Assembly (NCBI GenBank): GCA_965661105.1
Contig: CBFICR010000038.1
Location: 1 to 29,188 of the forward strand
Origin: Eutrophocola sp965661105
Lineage (GTDB): Bacteria > Pseudomonadota > Gammaproteobacteria > Pseudomonadales > Pseudohongiellaceae
DNA length: 29,188 bases
Direction: 5' to 3'
Below, piece after piece: positions 8,369-16,157 of this stretch. Numbering within the stretch: the first letter of the stretch is position 1; the number at the start of each line of letters is the position of its first letter. The translations under genes and the position numbers were made by a program. A model generated the notes under the pieces. That model was not told the DNA's origin. It searched no databases and worked only from the letters and a program-made list of their open reading frames with translations.

Positions 8369-9442
8369 ATGGTTGATGTCAAGCCTTTCAGGCTGGGAGT
8401 AGTCGAAGGCTTTTTTGGCAAAAGCTGGTCCTGGGATGCACGTACCCGTTATGCGCGGTTTCTTAGTGGCAACGGCTTTACCAGCTATCTGTATGCACCA
8501 AAGAATGATGCCTGGTTTCGCAAACAATGGATGCAAGCCTGTCCACAGGAACACCATGATGCCCTGTCTCGCCTGGCCTCCCATTACAAGGATTCAGGAA
8601 TCGAATTCGCCATTGGTTTAAGCCCCTTTGAACTGTACCTGGATTTTTCAGACACTCATCAACAGGCCCTGGAAAGAAAGCTGGCTGAAATCAATGCCAT
8701 TAATCCGGATACACTGTGTATTCTATTCGATGACATGCATGGTGCCGTTGATAATCTGGCTCCCCAACAGCTGCGCATCATGGACCAGGTGACGCGCCAG
8801 AGTAATGCCCGGCATTTTATTTTCTGCCCCACTTACTACTCTGACGATCCGGTACTGACTAGCCACTTCGGCGCCATGCCCGAGGATTACCTGGAAGAAC
8901 TGGGTAGCCAGCTGGATTCGCGTCTGGATATTTTCTGGACCGGCCCCAGAGTCTTTTCCAGTGAATACCCGGAAGATCACCTGTTGGATGTGGCTGAACG
9001 TCTGCACCGAAAACCCCTGCTATGGGATAACTACCCCGTCAATGACAGTGCAAAGCTGGCCGGCCAACTGCATCTCGGTCCATTTAAGAACAGGGACACA
9101 GAATTAAAATCACTTGCCCAGGGGCTGATGGCAAACCCGATGAATCAGGCGCACTTATCACAACTGCCCCTGTATTCACTGGGCAGAATTTTCCAGGGAG
9201 AAGACGTAGACCTGGATGAAATACTCCATGAAGCCTGCACGGTGTTGTGCCCGAAAAAACTCGGTGAACTCCTGTACGAGGACAGCGACCTGTTTGAGGG
9301 GGCCGGCCTGGCGGGTATCAGCGCCGAGAAAAAAGCAGCCTTAATCCTGCGTTACAGCCCTTTTCAGGACCACCCTATGGTGATTGAACTGATGGACTGG
9401 TTAAATGGTGAATATACTTTTGATCCCCAGTGTTTAACCTGA
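8369..9442 (+). CDS. GH84-type beta-N-acetylglucosaminidase (O-GlcNAcase-like), no signal peptide
   Basis: A 357-residue predicted glycoside hydrolase of family 84 (NAGidase domain), which removes beta-linked N-acetylglucosamine with substrate assistance. Family marks in order are GVVEGFFGKSW (10-20), YLYAPKNDAWFRKQW (40-54), the paired catalytic aspartates D121-D122 in ILFDDMHG, FWTGPRV (189-195) and LWDNYPVND (218-226), whose N221 and D226 match substrate-binding residues of bacterial O-GlcNAcases. Only the catalytic barrel and a short helical tail are present. The N-terminal GH20b-like domain and C-terminal modules of secreted GH84 enzymes are missing. There is no signal peptide, so it should be cytoplasmic, which is unusual. 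It is followed by an FkbM methyltransferase. The ribosome site is weak. Confidence 0.85.
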   Translation: MVDVKPFRLGVVEGFFGKSWSWDARTRYARFLSGNGFTSYLYAPKNDAWFRKQWMQACPQEHHDALSRLASHYKDSGIEFAIGLSPFELYLDFSDTHQQALERKLAEINAINPDTLCILFDDMHGAVDNLAPQQLRIMDQVTRQSNARHFIFCPTYYSDDPVLTSHFGAMPEDYLEELGSQLDSRLDIFWTGPRVFSSEYPEDHLLDVAERLHRKPLLWDNYPVNDSAKLAGQLHLGPFKNRDTELKSLAQGLMANPMNQAHLSQLPLYSLGRIFQGEDVDLDEILHEACTVLCPKKLGELLYEDSDLFEGAGLAGISAEKKAALILRYSPFQDHPMVIELMDWLNGEYTFDPQCLT

Positions 9443-9481
9443 CGCTGGTTTGGAAAAGCTCCTGATAACGACCCTGAATCC

Positions 9482-10315
9482 ATGACGAAAAAAACCCAAC
9501 AGTTAACCACCTCGCTAGGCCACCAGATTACTGCCTTCACCAATGATCATGTGGGTGACAAGATTGCCCTCAACGGTCTTTACGAGAAAGAAAATCTGGG
9601 CCTGTTACTGGAATTGCTAAAAAAAATCACTACCCCGGTAGTCATGGATATAGGCGCCAATATTGGCAATCATACGCTGGCGTTTTCCACTGCTGCCAAC
9701 AAAGTACTGGCATTTGAACCGCTACCTTCAGTCTATGCATTGCTGGACAGTAATGTAAAAGAAAACAAGCTTGCCAATGTTCAGACCTTTCCCTTTGCCC
9801 TTTCTGATCAGGAAGAAGAGGCAACCATCTATATGGTTAAAGAAGGCAACGTGGGCGCTTCCAGTTTTGACAAACGTGACGACAACGTCGAGGCGGTAAC
9901 GGTCAGCAAAAAAATCGGCGACCAGGTTTTCAGCCAAACCGGCATCAAGAAACTGGATCTGGTAAAGATCGATGTGGAAGCCCACGAAGTGTATGTGCTA
10001 CGTGGATTAAAACAGACCCTGCAGCAGCACAAACCCATAATCACCATGGAATGGAATGATCCGCTTACCATAGAACGCCTGAATGGTTCAGACGAACTGC
10101 AGTTTTTGTTCAAGGAATATAATATCTATGTGCTGGGCAGTAATTACGATCGCGGGTACTGGCAAAACCATAGCTTTGCCTTTATCAAGCGTAAGTTGAC
10201 GCGACTGTTCAAAGCCCGCAAGGCAGCCCTTTACCCGTTTAATCCGGCGCGCCTTTATAAAAACCTGTTGCTGATTCCCCATAGCAAGCACGCTATCGTT
10301 GATGGCATTCTTTAA
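9482..10315 (+). CDS. FkbM family SAM-dependent methyltransferase
   Basis: A 277-residue predicted O-methyltransferase. The SAM-binding glycine motif is VVMDIGANIGNHTLAF (about 53-68), the acidic strand end is LAFEP, and the FkbM signature LVKIDVEAHEVYVLRG follows, then ITMEWN. FkbM enzymes methylate sugars, lipids or natural products, and many act on glycan ends. The last 80 residues are basic (KRKLTRLFKARKAALYPFNPARLYK) and may contact membrane or nucleic acid. It lies 39 nt after the GH84 gene and 8 nt before the DUF167 gene. Context suggests a glycan-related substrate, but the sequence does not prove it. No clear ribosome site precedes the ATG. Confidence 0.88.
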   Translation: MTKKTQQLTTSLGHQITAFTNDHVGDKIALNGLYEKENLGLLLELLKKITTPVVMDIGANIGNHTLAFSTAANKVLAFEPLPSVYALLDSNVKENKLANVQTFPFALSDQEEEATIYMVKEGNVGASSFDKRDDNVEAVTVSKKIGDQVFSQTGIKKLDLVKIDVEAHEVYVLRGLKQTLQQHKPIITMEWNDPLTIERLNGSDELQFLFKEYNIYVLGSNYDRGYWQNHSFAFIKRKLTRLFKARKAALYPFNPARLYKNLLLIPHSKHAIVDGIL

Positions 10316-10323
10316 AAAAGAGT

Positions 10324-10608
10324 ATGGCCGATTTTTTTTGTAAACTGCGTCTCAAGGTGGTGCCAGGAGCAAGTAGCACAGGATGCGAGTGGCTTGATGA
10401 TGAACAGCAGGTATTAAAAGTCAGGGTCACGGCCCCGCCGGAAAAAGGCAAGGCCAACAAGGCTGTTGAAAAACTCATCGCCAGCAAGCTTGGCCTGGCT
10501 ACTGCTGCCGTCAACATCAGTAGCGGTTCAGGCAGCCCACAGAAAACCATTAAAATAGACGGCTTGACCCTGCCTGAAGTCAGAAAAAAACTTTTTCAAC
10601 ATAGTTGA
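10324..10608 (+). CDS. DUF167 (UPF0235/YggU) family protein
   Basis: A 94-residue small conserved cytoplasmic protein. The family core is visible as LRLKVVPGASS, LKVRVTAPPEKGKANKAVEKLIA and the C-terminal SSGSGSPQKTIKIDG segment. YggU homologues are widespread and structurally known, with no settled function, though often near yggT/yggS. Here it is instead the last gene of the GH84-FkbM run, starting 8 nt after the methyltransferase stop. No convincing terminator follows. Confidence 0.9.
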   Translation: MADFFCKLRLKVVPGASSTGCEWLDDEQQVLKVRVTAPPEKGKANKAVEKLIASKLGLATAAVNISSGSGSPQKTIKIDGLTLPEVRKKLFQHS

Positions 10609-10672
10609 AAGACTTTTTCACCAAGGCGGTCATCTGTTAAAGTCGCTATCCAGATTCAGGAACCTGTATAGA

Positions 10673-10703
10673 TTGGTTCCCGGTATTTGATTTGCATAAT
10701 GCA
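10673..10703 (+). promoter_or_regulatory. Promoter with palindrome over the -10, upstream of the zinc-uptake-like unit
   Basis: TTGGTT (10673-10678) and CATAAT (10695-10700) are 16 nt apart. The palindrome TGCAT-A-ATGCA (10693-10703) covers the -10 and could be an operator. It does not match the Zur consensus (TGTTATAnTATAACA), so the regulator is unknown. The predicted start near 10707 leaves only about 5 nt before the ATG at 10712. Confidence 0.4.
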
Positions 10704-10711
10704 GTAAAATC

Positions 10712-11008
10712 ATGAAACAAATCATACACATGAATAAAATGCGTCAGCTCCTGACCATCCTGATGCTCACCATGACCCTGGTGGGGGTTCAGGTTGTCAA
10801 GGCATCGCCTCTACATGACCACCTGAGTCATGTCGCTGGATGCATATTATGTCATGGTGATGCCAATGAGCCTGCTCTCACCGAGTCTGGAGCCCCTCAT
10901 ACTGCAATCAAGTTTGCACTAACTTTTATTCCTTTCGGAAATCACCCTCTGATTTCCCGCATTCATGCTTCCTTTCATTCACGCGCTCCCCCGCGTTTCT
11001 TTGCCTGA
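10712..11008 (+). CDS. Small exported His/Cys protein, possible zinc-handling partner of the TonB receptor
   Basis: A 98-residue protein with an N-terminal hydrophobic signal (cleavage likely after VKA, near residue 31). The mature part carries a candidate metal site, HDHLSHVAGCILCHGD (about 34-50), with four His and two Cys in CxxC spacing. The C-terminus is short and basic (RAPPRFFA). Small proteins of this kind occur upstream of zinc-regulated TonB receptors and are sometimes named zinc chaperones. I infer the same here from position, because the ZnuD-like gene starts 89 nt downstream. No clear ribosome site precedes ATG 10712. ATG 10730 (MNKMRQLL) is a reasonable alternative start and keeps the signal peptide. 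Confidence 0.55.
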   Translation: MKQIIHMNKMRQLLTILMLTMTLVGVQVVKASPLHDHLSHVAGCILCHGDANEPALTESGAPHTAIKFALTFIPFGNHPLISRIHASFHSRAPPRFFA

Positions 11009-11051
11009 TGATTTGATTGGTTCGTGCCATGTTTTTGGTACGAATCCTGCA

Positions 11052-11066
11052 GTTATTAAAAATAAC
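11052..11066 (+). promoter_or_regulatory. Candidate operator upstream of the ZnuD-like receptor
   Basis: A perfect palindrome GTTATT-AAA-AATAAC lies 31 nt before the receptor start. It recalls a Zur box (GTTATAnTATAAC), but its half-sites are two bases further apart, so the match is only suggestive. It overlaps a possible -10 (TAAAAA) 16 nt after TTGGTA at 11034. Confidence 0.3.
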
Positions 11067-11097
11067 GAAATCCTGAAAATAATAGGTAAAGACATCA

Positions 11098-13203
11098 ATG
11101 AAAAACATGAAAGTAATGTTGGTCACTCTCGTGAGTGTATCTGCTGTAGCCCAGGAAGCTGACTATGAATTATCCACTACGGCCATGCATACCATCCGTT
11201 CCCAGACCGCCCTGCCGGTCACCATTCTGACCGGTGACGAACTACGTGATGCCACGCGCTCGACCATTGGGGATACCCTATCCAACCAGCCGGGCATCAG
11301 TAATGCCTCATTCGGGCCAGCAGTCGGACAACCCGTGATTCGTGGCCAGCAGGGGCGCCGGGTATTAAATCTGAGCAATGCCGTCCCCAATGCCGATGCG
11401 TCAGGTAACTCCGCTGATCACGCCGTGGCAGTAGAGCCCATTCTTGCTGAGGCCATTGAAGTGTTAAGAGGTCCCTCGACATTACTTTATGGTGGTGGTG
11501 CTATCGGCGGCGTCGTCAACGTGATTGATAACCGCATACCGCGCTCACTTTTGGACGCCCCCGTGTTCACTATTGAGGCACGCCATGACTCATCGGCTGA
11601 TCTGGACACCGTGGTATCACGGCTTGAGTTTTCTACCGGAAGTTTTACCTGGCATATGGATGGCATGCGCCGTGAGTGGAACAATCTGGATATATCAGGG
11701 TTTGCCATTAATCCTGCCATTCTGGAGGCCGATGGTGATGCCGATGAAGACGATGAAAACACCTTTGGCTATATCGCCAATACCGGCGGCGAAACAGAGG
11801 CAGTTACTTTTGGTGGTTCCTGGATTTTTGACAAGGGCTTTTTGGGACTGGCTGTAAACCGCATTGATAATACTTACGGCTTGCCGCCAGGCGTTCATGG
11901 TGAGCATCATGATGAGGAGCACGATGAGGAGCATGATGAAGACCATGGAGATGTAATCGATGACGATCATGATGAGGATCATGCGGACGAAGGACATGAG
12001 AGTGAAGAAGAAAATATTTTCATCGACATGGCACAAACCCGCTATGACCTTACCGGTGAATTACGGGACCTCACGCCCTGGATTGAACATCTGGATTACC
12101 GACTAACCTATACTGATTATGCCCATGCAGAAATGGAAGGACCTGGTATGGTCGGCACCCGATTCAGCAATGATTCCTGGCAACAGCGTTTGCAGATTAC
12201 CCATGCCGAAGTTGGCAGTTGGCACGGCGTAGTAGGTCTGCAAACAGCCAATGAAACCTTTGGAGCCATTGGTGAAGAAAGCTTTATTCCAGTAACAGAT
12301 ATCCAGAATCAGGGGTTATTTGTAGTTGAAGATTTCCATCGTGGTGATTTCACTATGGAACTCGGCGCCCGCCTGGGTCGTTATAGCTATGACCCGGAAA
12401 ATTCTGCGGCGCCCGAGCTGGATTTCAATTCTTTCAATTATTCTGCATCCGGACTCTGGGATCTTAGTTCCGGTGCCTCACTTGGACTGATCCTTTCCCA
12501 TGCGGAACGTGCTCCTTCCATTGAAGAGCTGTATTCCAATTTTGCACTGGGCGATCCTGAAAATTGCGTGATTCACTTTGCCACAGCCGCCTGCGAAATT
12601 GGCGATATCAACTTGAGGAAGGAATCATCCAACAATATTGATGTAACGCTTTACCTGGAAAGGGAAAATTTCAATTTCACCCTGACCGCCTTCAATAATA
12701 ATTTCCAGGATTATATTGCCCTGATCAATACCGGCACCCTGGTTGATGATTTTCCGATCAGGGAATATCGACAGGTAGATGCCAGTTTCAGTGGCGTTGA
12801 AGTAGATGCGACGTTTTTCCTCAACGAAAATTTTGAATTAAAGTTATTTGGTGATTCCATCAATGGTCAGCTGGATGGCAATGGCGACGTTCCCCGTATG
12901 CCCCCTTCCCGCTTCGGCTCTCGTCTGGATTATAAAAATGGCGGCCTGTCTGCTTTTGCCTCTTTCATTCATGCCAGTGCACAGAAAGAACCCGGTATTT
13001 TTGAGGAAGAGACCGCCAGCTATACGCGCTGGGATGTGGGTGTAAATTACAGCATGACGGTTGGTCGTGACAGTGAAGTGCTGATGTTTGCCAGAGGGCG
13101 CAATACCAGCGATGACGATATTCGCTTGTCGACCTCGACATTGCGTGATTTCGCGCCCGAGGCAGGACGCTCAGTTGAAGTGGGCATGCGTTTTAGTTAT
13201 TAA
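11098..13203 (+). CDS. znuD: ZnuD-like TonB-dependent zinc receptor
   Basis: A 701-residue outer-membrane receptor that probably imports zinc using TonB energy. After a short signal peptide (cleavage near AVA-Q), the plug domain runs to about residue 150, with LSNQPGISNASFG, PVIRGQQGRRV and the block VEPILAEAIEVLRGPSTLLYGGGAIGGVVNVIDNRIP-like segment typical of the ZnuD group. The 22-strand barrel follows and ends in MRFSY. An external loop at about 267-306 has nine His (267, 270, 271, 275, 279, 283, 291, 295, 300) among many Asp and Glu, as in Neisseria ZnuD. The loop DNA is made of near-repeats of a 12-mer (GAGCATGATGAG-like), so its length may vary between strains. AGGTAAAG precedes the ATG. 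The promoter may be shared with the small His/Cys gene. Confidence 0.85.
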   Translation: MKNMKVMLVTLVSVSAVAQEADYELSTTAMHTIRSQTALPVTILTGDELRDATRSTIGDTLSNQPGISNASFGPAVGQPVIRGQQGRRVLNLSNAVPNADASGNSADHAVAVEPILAEAIEVLRGPSTLLYGGGAIGGVVNVIDNRIPRSLLDAPVFTIEARHDSSADLDTVVSRLEFSTGSFTWHMDGMRREWNNLDISGFAINPAILEADGDADEDDENTFGYIANTGGETEAVTFGGSWIFDKGFLGLAVNRIDNTYGLPPGVHGEHHDEEHDEEHDEDHGDVIDDDHDEDHADEGHESEEENIFIDMAQTRYDLTGELRDLTPWIEHLDYRLTYTDYAHAEMEGPGMVGTRFSNDSWQQRLQITHAEVGSWHGVVGLQTANETFGAIGEESFIPVTDIQNQGLFVVEDFHRGDFTMELGARLGRYSYDPENSAAPELDFNSFNYSASGLWDLSSGASLGLILSHAERAPSIEELYSNFALGDPENCVIHFATAACEIGDINLRKESSNNIDVTLYLERENFNFTLTAFNNNFQDYIALINTGTLVDDFPIREYRQVDASFSGVEVDATFFLNENFELKLFGDSINGQLDGNGDVPRMPPSRFGSRLDYKNGGLSAFASFIHASAQKEPGIFEEETASYTRWDVGVNYSMTVGRDSEVLMFARGRNTSDDDIRLSTSTLRDFAPEAGRSVEVGMRFSY

Positions 13204-13322
13204 ATTACGCTCTGCAGGTTAATGTTGTCATCAACTGATGAAACTGCCGGGCTAATTACCCGGCAACTGCCCTGCTTTGACGCTGGCAGGTGGACACAGT
13301 CTCTGACAATTCGGGCATCTAG

Positions 13323-13358
13323 CAAGGGCGAAAAAATTATTCGCCCTTGATTTTTTTT
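13323..13358 (+). terminator. Terminator of the ZnuD-like receptor gene
   Basis: A perfect 10-bp stem (CAAGGGCGAA at 13323-13332, TTCGCCCTTG at 13340-13349) with a 7-nt loop is followed by eight T from 13351. It lies 120 nt after the receptor stop. Confidence 0.9.
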
Positions 13359-13387
13359 ATTCAGATTGGACAGGCGATTGAACATAC

Positions 13388-13552
13388 CTAGGGAACCTCT
13401 GATTAAGTCTAGTATATCTTAAGCGGTTATCTGAACCGCTACGATGCCAGGCGCAGTCCGCCGCTCGTAGCGTCACTATTAGCAAGGGCTGCAACAACGC
13501 AGCATGGCGGTTCAGGCCAGAGACACACTAAACTTAATCAGAGGTTCCCTAG
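13388..13552. mobile_element. MITE with 23-bp terminal inverted repeats and CTAG target duplication
   Basis: The terminal repeats start GGGAACCTCTGATTAAGT at 13391-13413 and are inverted at 13527-13549 (22 of 23 bases identical). They are flanked by CTAG on both sides (13388-13391 and 13549-13552), a duplication like the YTAR targets of IS5-family transposases. The interior (about 113 bp) has no reading frame but is highly structured: a hairpin AGCGGTT/AACCGCT (13422-13440), GCTACGA/TCGTAGC (13438-13471), and TGAACCGC at 13432 that can pair with GCGGTTCA at 13507. It encodes nothing, so it must have been moved by an IS elsewhere. It lies between the znuD terminator and acr3. Confidence 0.85.
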
Positions 13553-14565
13553 ACAAACCAGTGTCGAGTGCGATTAGCAAACCAAACCAGTGACAACATA
13601 ACTGGCACCTCCACCAGCACACCAACCACGGTGGCAAGTGCGGCACCAGAATTCAGACCAAACAGTGAAATCGCAACCGCGACTGCCAATTCAAAGAAGT
13701 TGGAGGTACCAATCATGCAGGCAGGTGCCGCTATGTTGTGTGGCAGTTTTATTCGTTTCGCCAACCAGTAGGCAATAGCAAAAATGCCATAGGTTTGAAT
13801 CAGCAAGGGGATCGCAATCAGCACTATTGCTTCCGGGTTGCTTAATATGGTGTCGGCTTGAAACCCGAATAACAATGTCACTGTTGCCAGTAAGCCGACA
13901 ATTGACCAGGGCTTCATCCTTTCAAGAAACCTGTCAACTCCAGAGTGGTCATTGCCATTGTCCAGTTTATTACGGGTAAGCGCACCGGCAATGAGCGGCA
14001 CCAGCACGTAGAGTATGACCGACAGTAAAAGTGTGTCCCAGGGTACATTGATATCTGTGACGCCAAGCAAAAAGCCGGCAATAGGTGCAAAAGCAAAAAT
14101 CATGATGATATCGTTTATAGATACCTGTACGAGGGTGTAATTGGCATCTCCCCTGGTCATCTGGCTCCACACAAATACCATAGCAGTACAGGGGGCAACG
14201 CCCAGCAGAATCATTCCCGCGATATATTCATTAGCCGTTTGCGGATCGACCCAGTCCGCAAACAAACCTTTAAAAAACAACCATCCAAGAAAAGCCATTG
14301 AGAAGGGCTTGATCAACCAGTTAATCACCAGCGTCAGTACCAGCCCTTTGGGTTTCTTCCCAACATCCTTGATCGAAGAAAAATCAATCTGCACCATCAT
14401 TGGAAATATCATTAGCCAGATTAAAATAGCGATAACAATATTTACATGGGCAAATTCAAACTCTGCAATCATTGCGAATATGCCAGGCACAGTACTACCG
14501 GCAATAATTCCTGCAATAATGGCAAGCCCCACCCAAACTGTTAAATAGCGTTCAAATAATCCCAT
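13549..14565 (-). CDS. acr3: Arsenite efflux permease Acr3
   Basis: A 338-residue ACR3-type inner-membrane transporter that expels arsenite, unrelated to ArsB. About ten hydrophobic helices are visible. The key thiolate is C126 in LLGVAPCTAMVFVWS (corresponding to C129 of the Corynebacterium protein), and the conserved glutamate lies in VGVLVEVPVMLSLV near the C-terminus. Other family marks are MMVQIDFSSIKDV and GTSNFFELAVAVAISLFG. It is last in arsR-arsC-arsH-acr3, 15 nt after arsH. The stop codon TAG lies in the CTAG target duplication of the adjoining MITE, so the original C-terminus may have been slightly altered. The protein still reaches normal family length. Confidence 0.95.
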   Translation of the reverse strand: MGLFERYLTVWVGLAIIAGIIAGSTVPGIFAMIAEFEFAHVNIVIAILIWLMIFPMMVQIDFSSIKDVGKKPKGLVLTLVINWLIKPFSMAFLGWLFFKGLFADWVDPQTANEYIAGMILLGVAPCTAMVFVWSQMTRGDANYTLVQVSINDIIMIFAFAPIAGFLLGVTDINVPWDTLLLSVILYVLVPLIAGALTRNKLDNGNDHSGVDRFLERMKPWSIVGLLATVTLLFGFQADTILSNPEAIVLIAIPLLIQTYGIFAIAYWLAKRIKLPHNIAAPACMIGTSNFFELAVAVAISLFGLNSGAALATVVGVLVEVPVMLSLVWFANRTRHWFV

Positions 14566-14580
14566 CTGGTTTCCTGACTA

Positions 14581-15294
14581 TTATTTCTGGTTCACGCGTT
14601 GACTTACTTGCTCAGCAGACTCAACACGCTCGGAGTAGCGGTCAACAAAATAGTCTTTGTTATCCCGCAGCAATAAGGTGAATTTCATCAATTCTTCCAT
14701 CACATCGACAATGCGATTGTAATAAGGCGACGGTTTCATTCGGCCATTGTCTTCAAATTCCAGAAAGGCTTTGGCCACTGACGACTGATTCGGAATAGTC
14801 ACCATCCTCATCCAGCGCCCTAAAATACGCATCTGGTTAACGGCATTAAATGATTGAGAGCCACCACACACCTGCATGACAGCCAGGGTTTTGCCTTGCG
14901 TAGGGCGCACGCCACCCAGGCTTAAAGGAACCCAGTCAATCTGGCTTTTTAGAATGCCGGTCATGGCACCATGACGCTCAGGTGAGCACCAAACCTGTCC
15001 CTCAGACCAGATCATCAGTTCACGCAATTCCTGTACCTTGGCATGAGAGTCATCATGGCTATCGGGTTGCGGGAGTCCATGTGGATTAAAGATACGGGTT
15101 TGTGCACCGAAGGCCTCTAACAATCGTGCACTCTCTTCTATGGCCAGGCGACTGTAGGAACGATCACGCAGAGAGCCATACAGCAGCAGTATCCTGGGTT
15201 TATGACTGGACGATGCCATCTTCATGGCATTCGCGTCAGGAATCTGAAAAAAATCGCTTTCAATATTCGGCAAGCTCAATTCCTGTGTCGCCAT
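14581..15294 (-). CDS. arsH: ArsH, NADPH-dependent FMN reductase-like organoarsenical oxidase
   Basis: A 237-residue flavoprotein of the ArsH family. It oxidises trivalent organoarsenicals and has NADPH:FMN reductase activity in characterised members. Signatures include ILLLYGSLRDRSYSRLAIEE (flavin phosphate loop, about 36-55), WCSPERHGAMTGILKSQIDWVPL and MQVCGGSQSFNAVNQMRILGRWMRM. The ATG at 15294 shares its A with the TGA stop of arsC (TGATG), indicating translational coupling. An in-frame TTG one codon earlier is less likely. It is the third gene of the arsenic operon. Confidence 0.95.
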   Translation of the reverse strand: MATQELSLPNIESDFFQIPDANAMKMASSSHKPRILLLYGSLRDRSYSRLAIEESARLLEAFGAQTRIFNPHGLPQPDSHDDSHAKVQELRELMIWSEGQVWCSPERHGAMTGILKSQIDWVPLSLGGVRPTQGKTLAVMQVCGGSQSFNAVNQMRILGRWMRMVTIPNQSSVAKAFLEFEDNGRMKPSPYYNRIVDVMEELMKFTLLLRDNKDYFVDRYSERVESAEQVSQRVNQK

Positions 15295-15764
15295 CAATTC
15301 GCGCCTATTGCCGCAAGCGCAGCTTTGAGTTGGGTTTTATCCAGGTCTTTAACGGCGATGCCCATGAGTTGATTTACGCGCTCAGTTATTTGCTCAATAC
15401 AAGCCAGAAATGCCTGCTCAGTTTCCGCCTCATCTCCCTCTGCTTTGGACGGATCGCTCAAGCCCCAGTGCACTTTCAGACTATTACCAAAATACAATGG
15501 GCAGGCCTCACCTGCAGCAGAATCGCAAACAGTCACTACGATATCAGGATGAAAGTCTTCAAAGTCATCCCAGGACTGACTTTTCAAGCCCTCAGTAGAA
15601 TATCCGGTCTGCTGAAGGTATTTCAGTGACAATGGATGAACCATTCCAGCAGGCTGGCTGCCAGCGCTTTTGGCCTGGATAACTCCCCCTGCGATTCCAT
15701 TGGTAATGGCTTCGGATAAAATACTTCTGCATCGGTTATGTGTACATATATAGAGAATTTTCAT
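15294..15764 (-). CDS. arsC: Arsenate reductase, low-molecular-weight phosphatase (thioredoxin-coupled) type
   Basis: A 156-residue enzyme that reduces arsenate to arsenite for export. The N-terminus MKILYICTHNRCRS holds the CX5R phosphatase loop (C7 to R13). The cascade cysteines C80 and C88 in VVTVCDSAAGEACPLY fit the thioredoxin-type ArsC (S. aureus pI258 class). LKVHWGLSDPS is also typical. I start at ATG 15764, where family homology begins. A longer frame from 15815 would add 17 unrelated residues and overlap arsR by 35 nt. It begins 16 nt after the arsR stop, and its TGA overlaps the arsH ATG. Confidence 0.95.
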   Translation of the reverse strand: MKILYICTHNRCRSILSEAITNGIAGGVIQAKSAGSQPAGMVHPLSLKYLQQTGYSTEGLKSQSWDDFEDFHPDIVVTVCDSAAGEACPLYFGNSLKVHWGLSDPSKAEGDEAETEQAFLACIEQITERVNQLMGIAVKDLDKTQLKAALAAIGAN

Positions 15765-15780
15765 AGCTGACAGCTTTTGA

Positions 15781-16116
15781 TTAGCAACAGGAGTCTGTTG
15801 AAGATTGCGATGCAATCAATTTTTGTAATGCAGGACTAAAATATTCCCGGTTATGCTCAGCGGTGTTAACGATTATATCTCGCGCCCACTGTGGCAATCC
15901 GGGATGAAGTTTATAGAACACCCATTTACCGCGTCTTTCATCCTCCAAAATACCGCACTTACGCAATTGAGCCAGGTGGCGCGATGTTTTTGGCTGATCG
16001 AGTTCAAGGGCTTCCATTAAATCGCATACACACGCTTCCTTTGTTATAGCAATCAGAAGCAGTGATTTGAGTCGCGTATCATCAGCGAGGCATTTAAAAA
16101 AGCTGCAAGGATTCAT
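15781..16116 (-). CDS. arsR: ArsR family arsenic-responsive repressor
   Basis: A 111-residue winged-helix repressor of the ArsR/SmtB family. The metalloid-binding motif EACVCDL supplies C29 and C31 at the start of the DNA-binding region, as in the ELCVCDL of E. coli ArsR. The recognition helix is PKTSRHLAQLRKCGILEDERRGKWVFYKL. Additional cysteines lie at the N-terminus (C4, C9) and a CC pair at the C-terminus, which could complete an alternative arsenite site. It should repress its own operon by binding the inverted repeat at 16126-16157. Arsenite releases it, allowing expression of arsC, arsH and acr3 downstream. Confidence 0.95.
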   Translation of the reverse strand: MNPCSFFKCLADDTRLKSLLLIAITKEACVCDLMEALELDQPKTSRHLAQLRKCGILEDERRGKWVFYKLHPGLPQWARDIIVNTAEHNREYFSPALQKLIASQSSTDSCC

Positions 16117-16125
16117 CCGTATTAC

Positions 16126-16157
16126 ATGTGAAATTTAAGATATGTGGAATTTCACAT
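16126..16157 (-). promoter_or_regulatory. ArsR operator upstream of arsR
   Basis: A perfect 10-bp inverted repeat, ATGTGAAATT (16126-16135) and AATTTCACAT (16148-16157), separated by 12 nt, lies 10 nt upstream of the arsR start. A third ATATGTG half-site is in the spacer. TTGACC read on the minus strand just upstream (near 16175) may be the -35. ArsR-family repressors bind such A+T-rich repeats. Confidence 0.7.

Noticed and set aside
11034..11066. Standard Zur box upstream of the receptor
   Set aside because: The palindrome is A+T-rich and similar, but its half-site spacing is two bases too long. It is kept only as an unidentified operator.
13245..13265. Hairpin TGCCGGG/CCCGGCA as the znuD terminator
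   Set aside because: It has no T-run. The hairpin at 13323-13358 is the real candidate.
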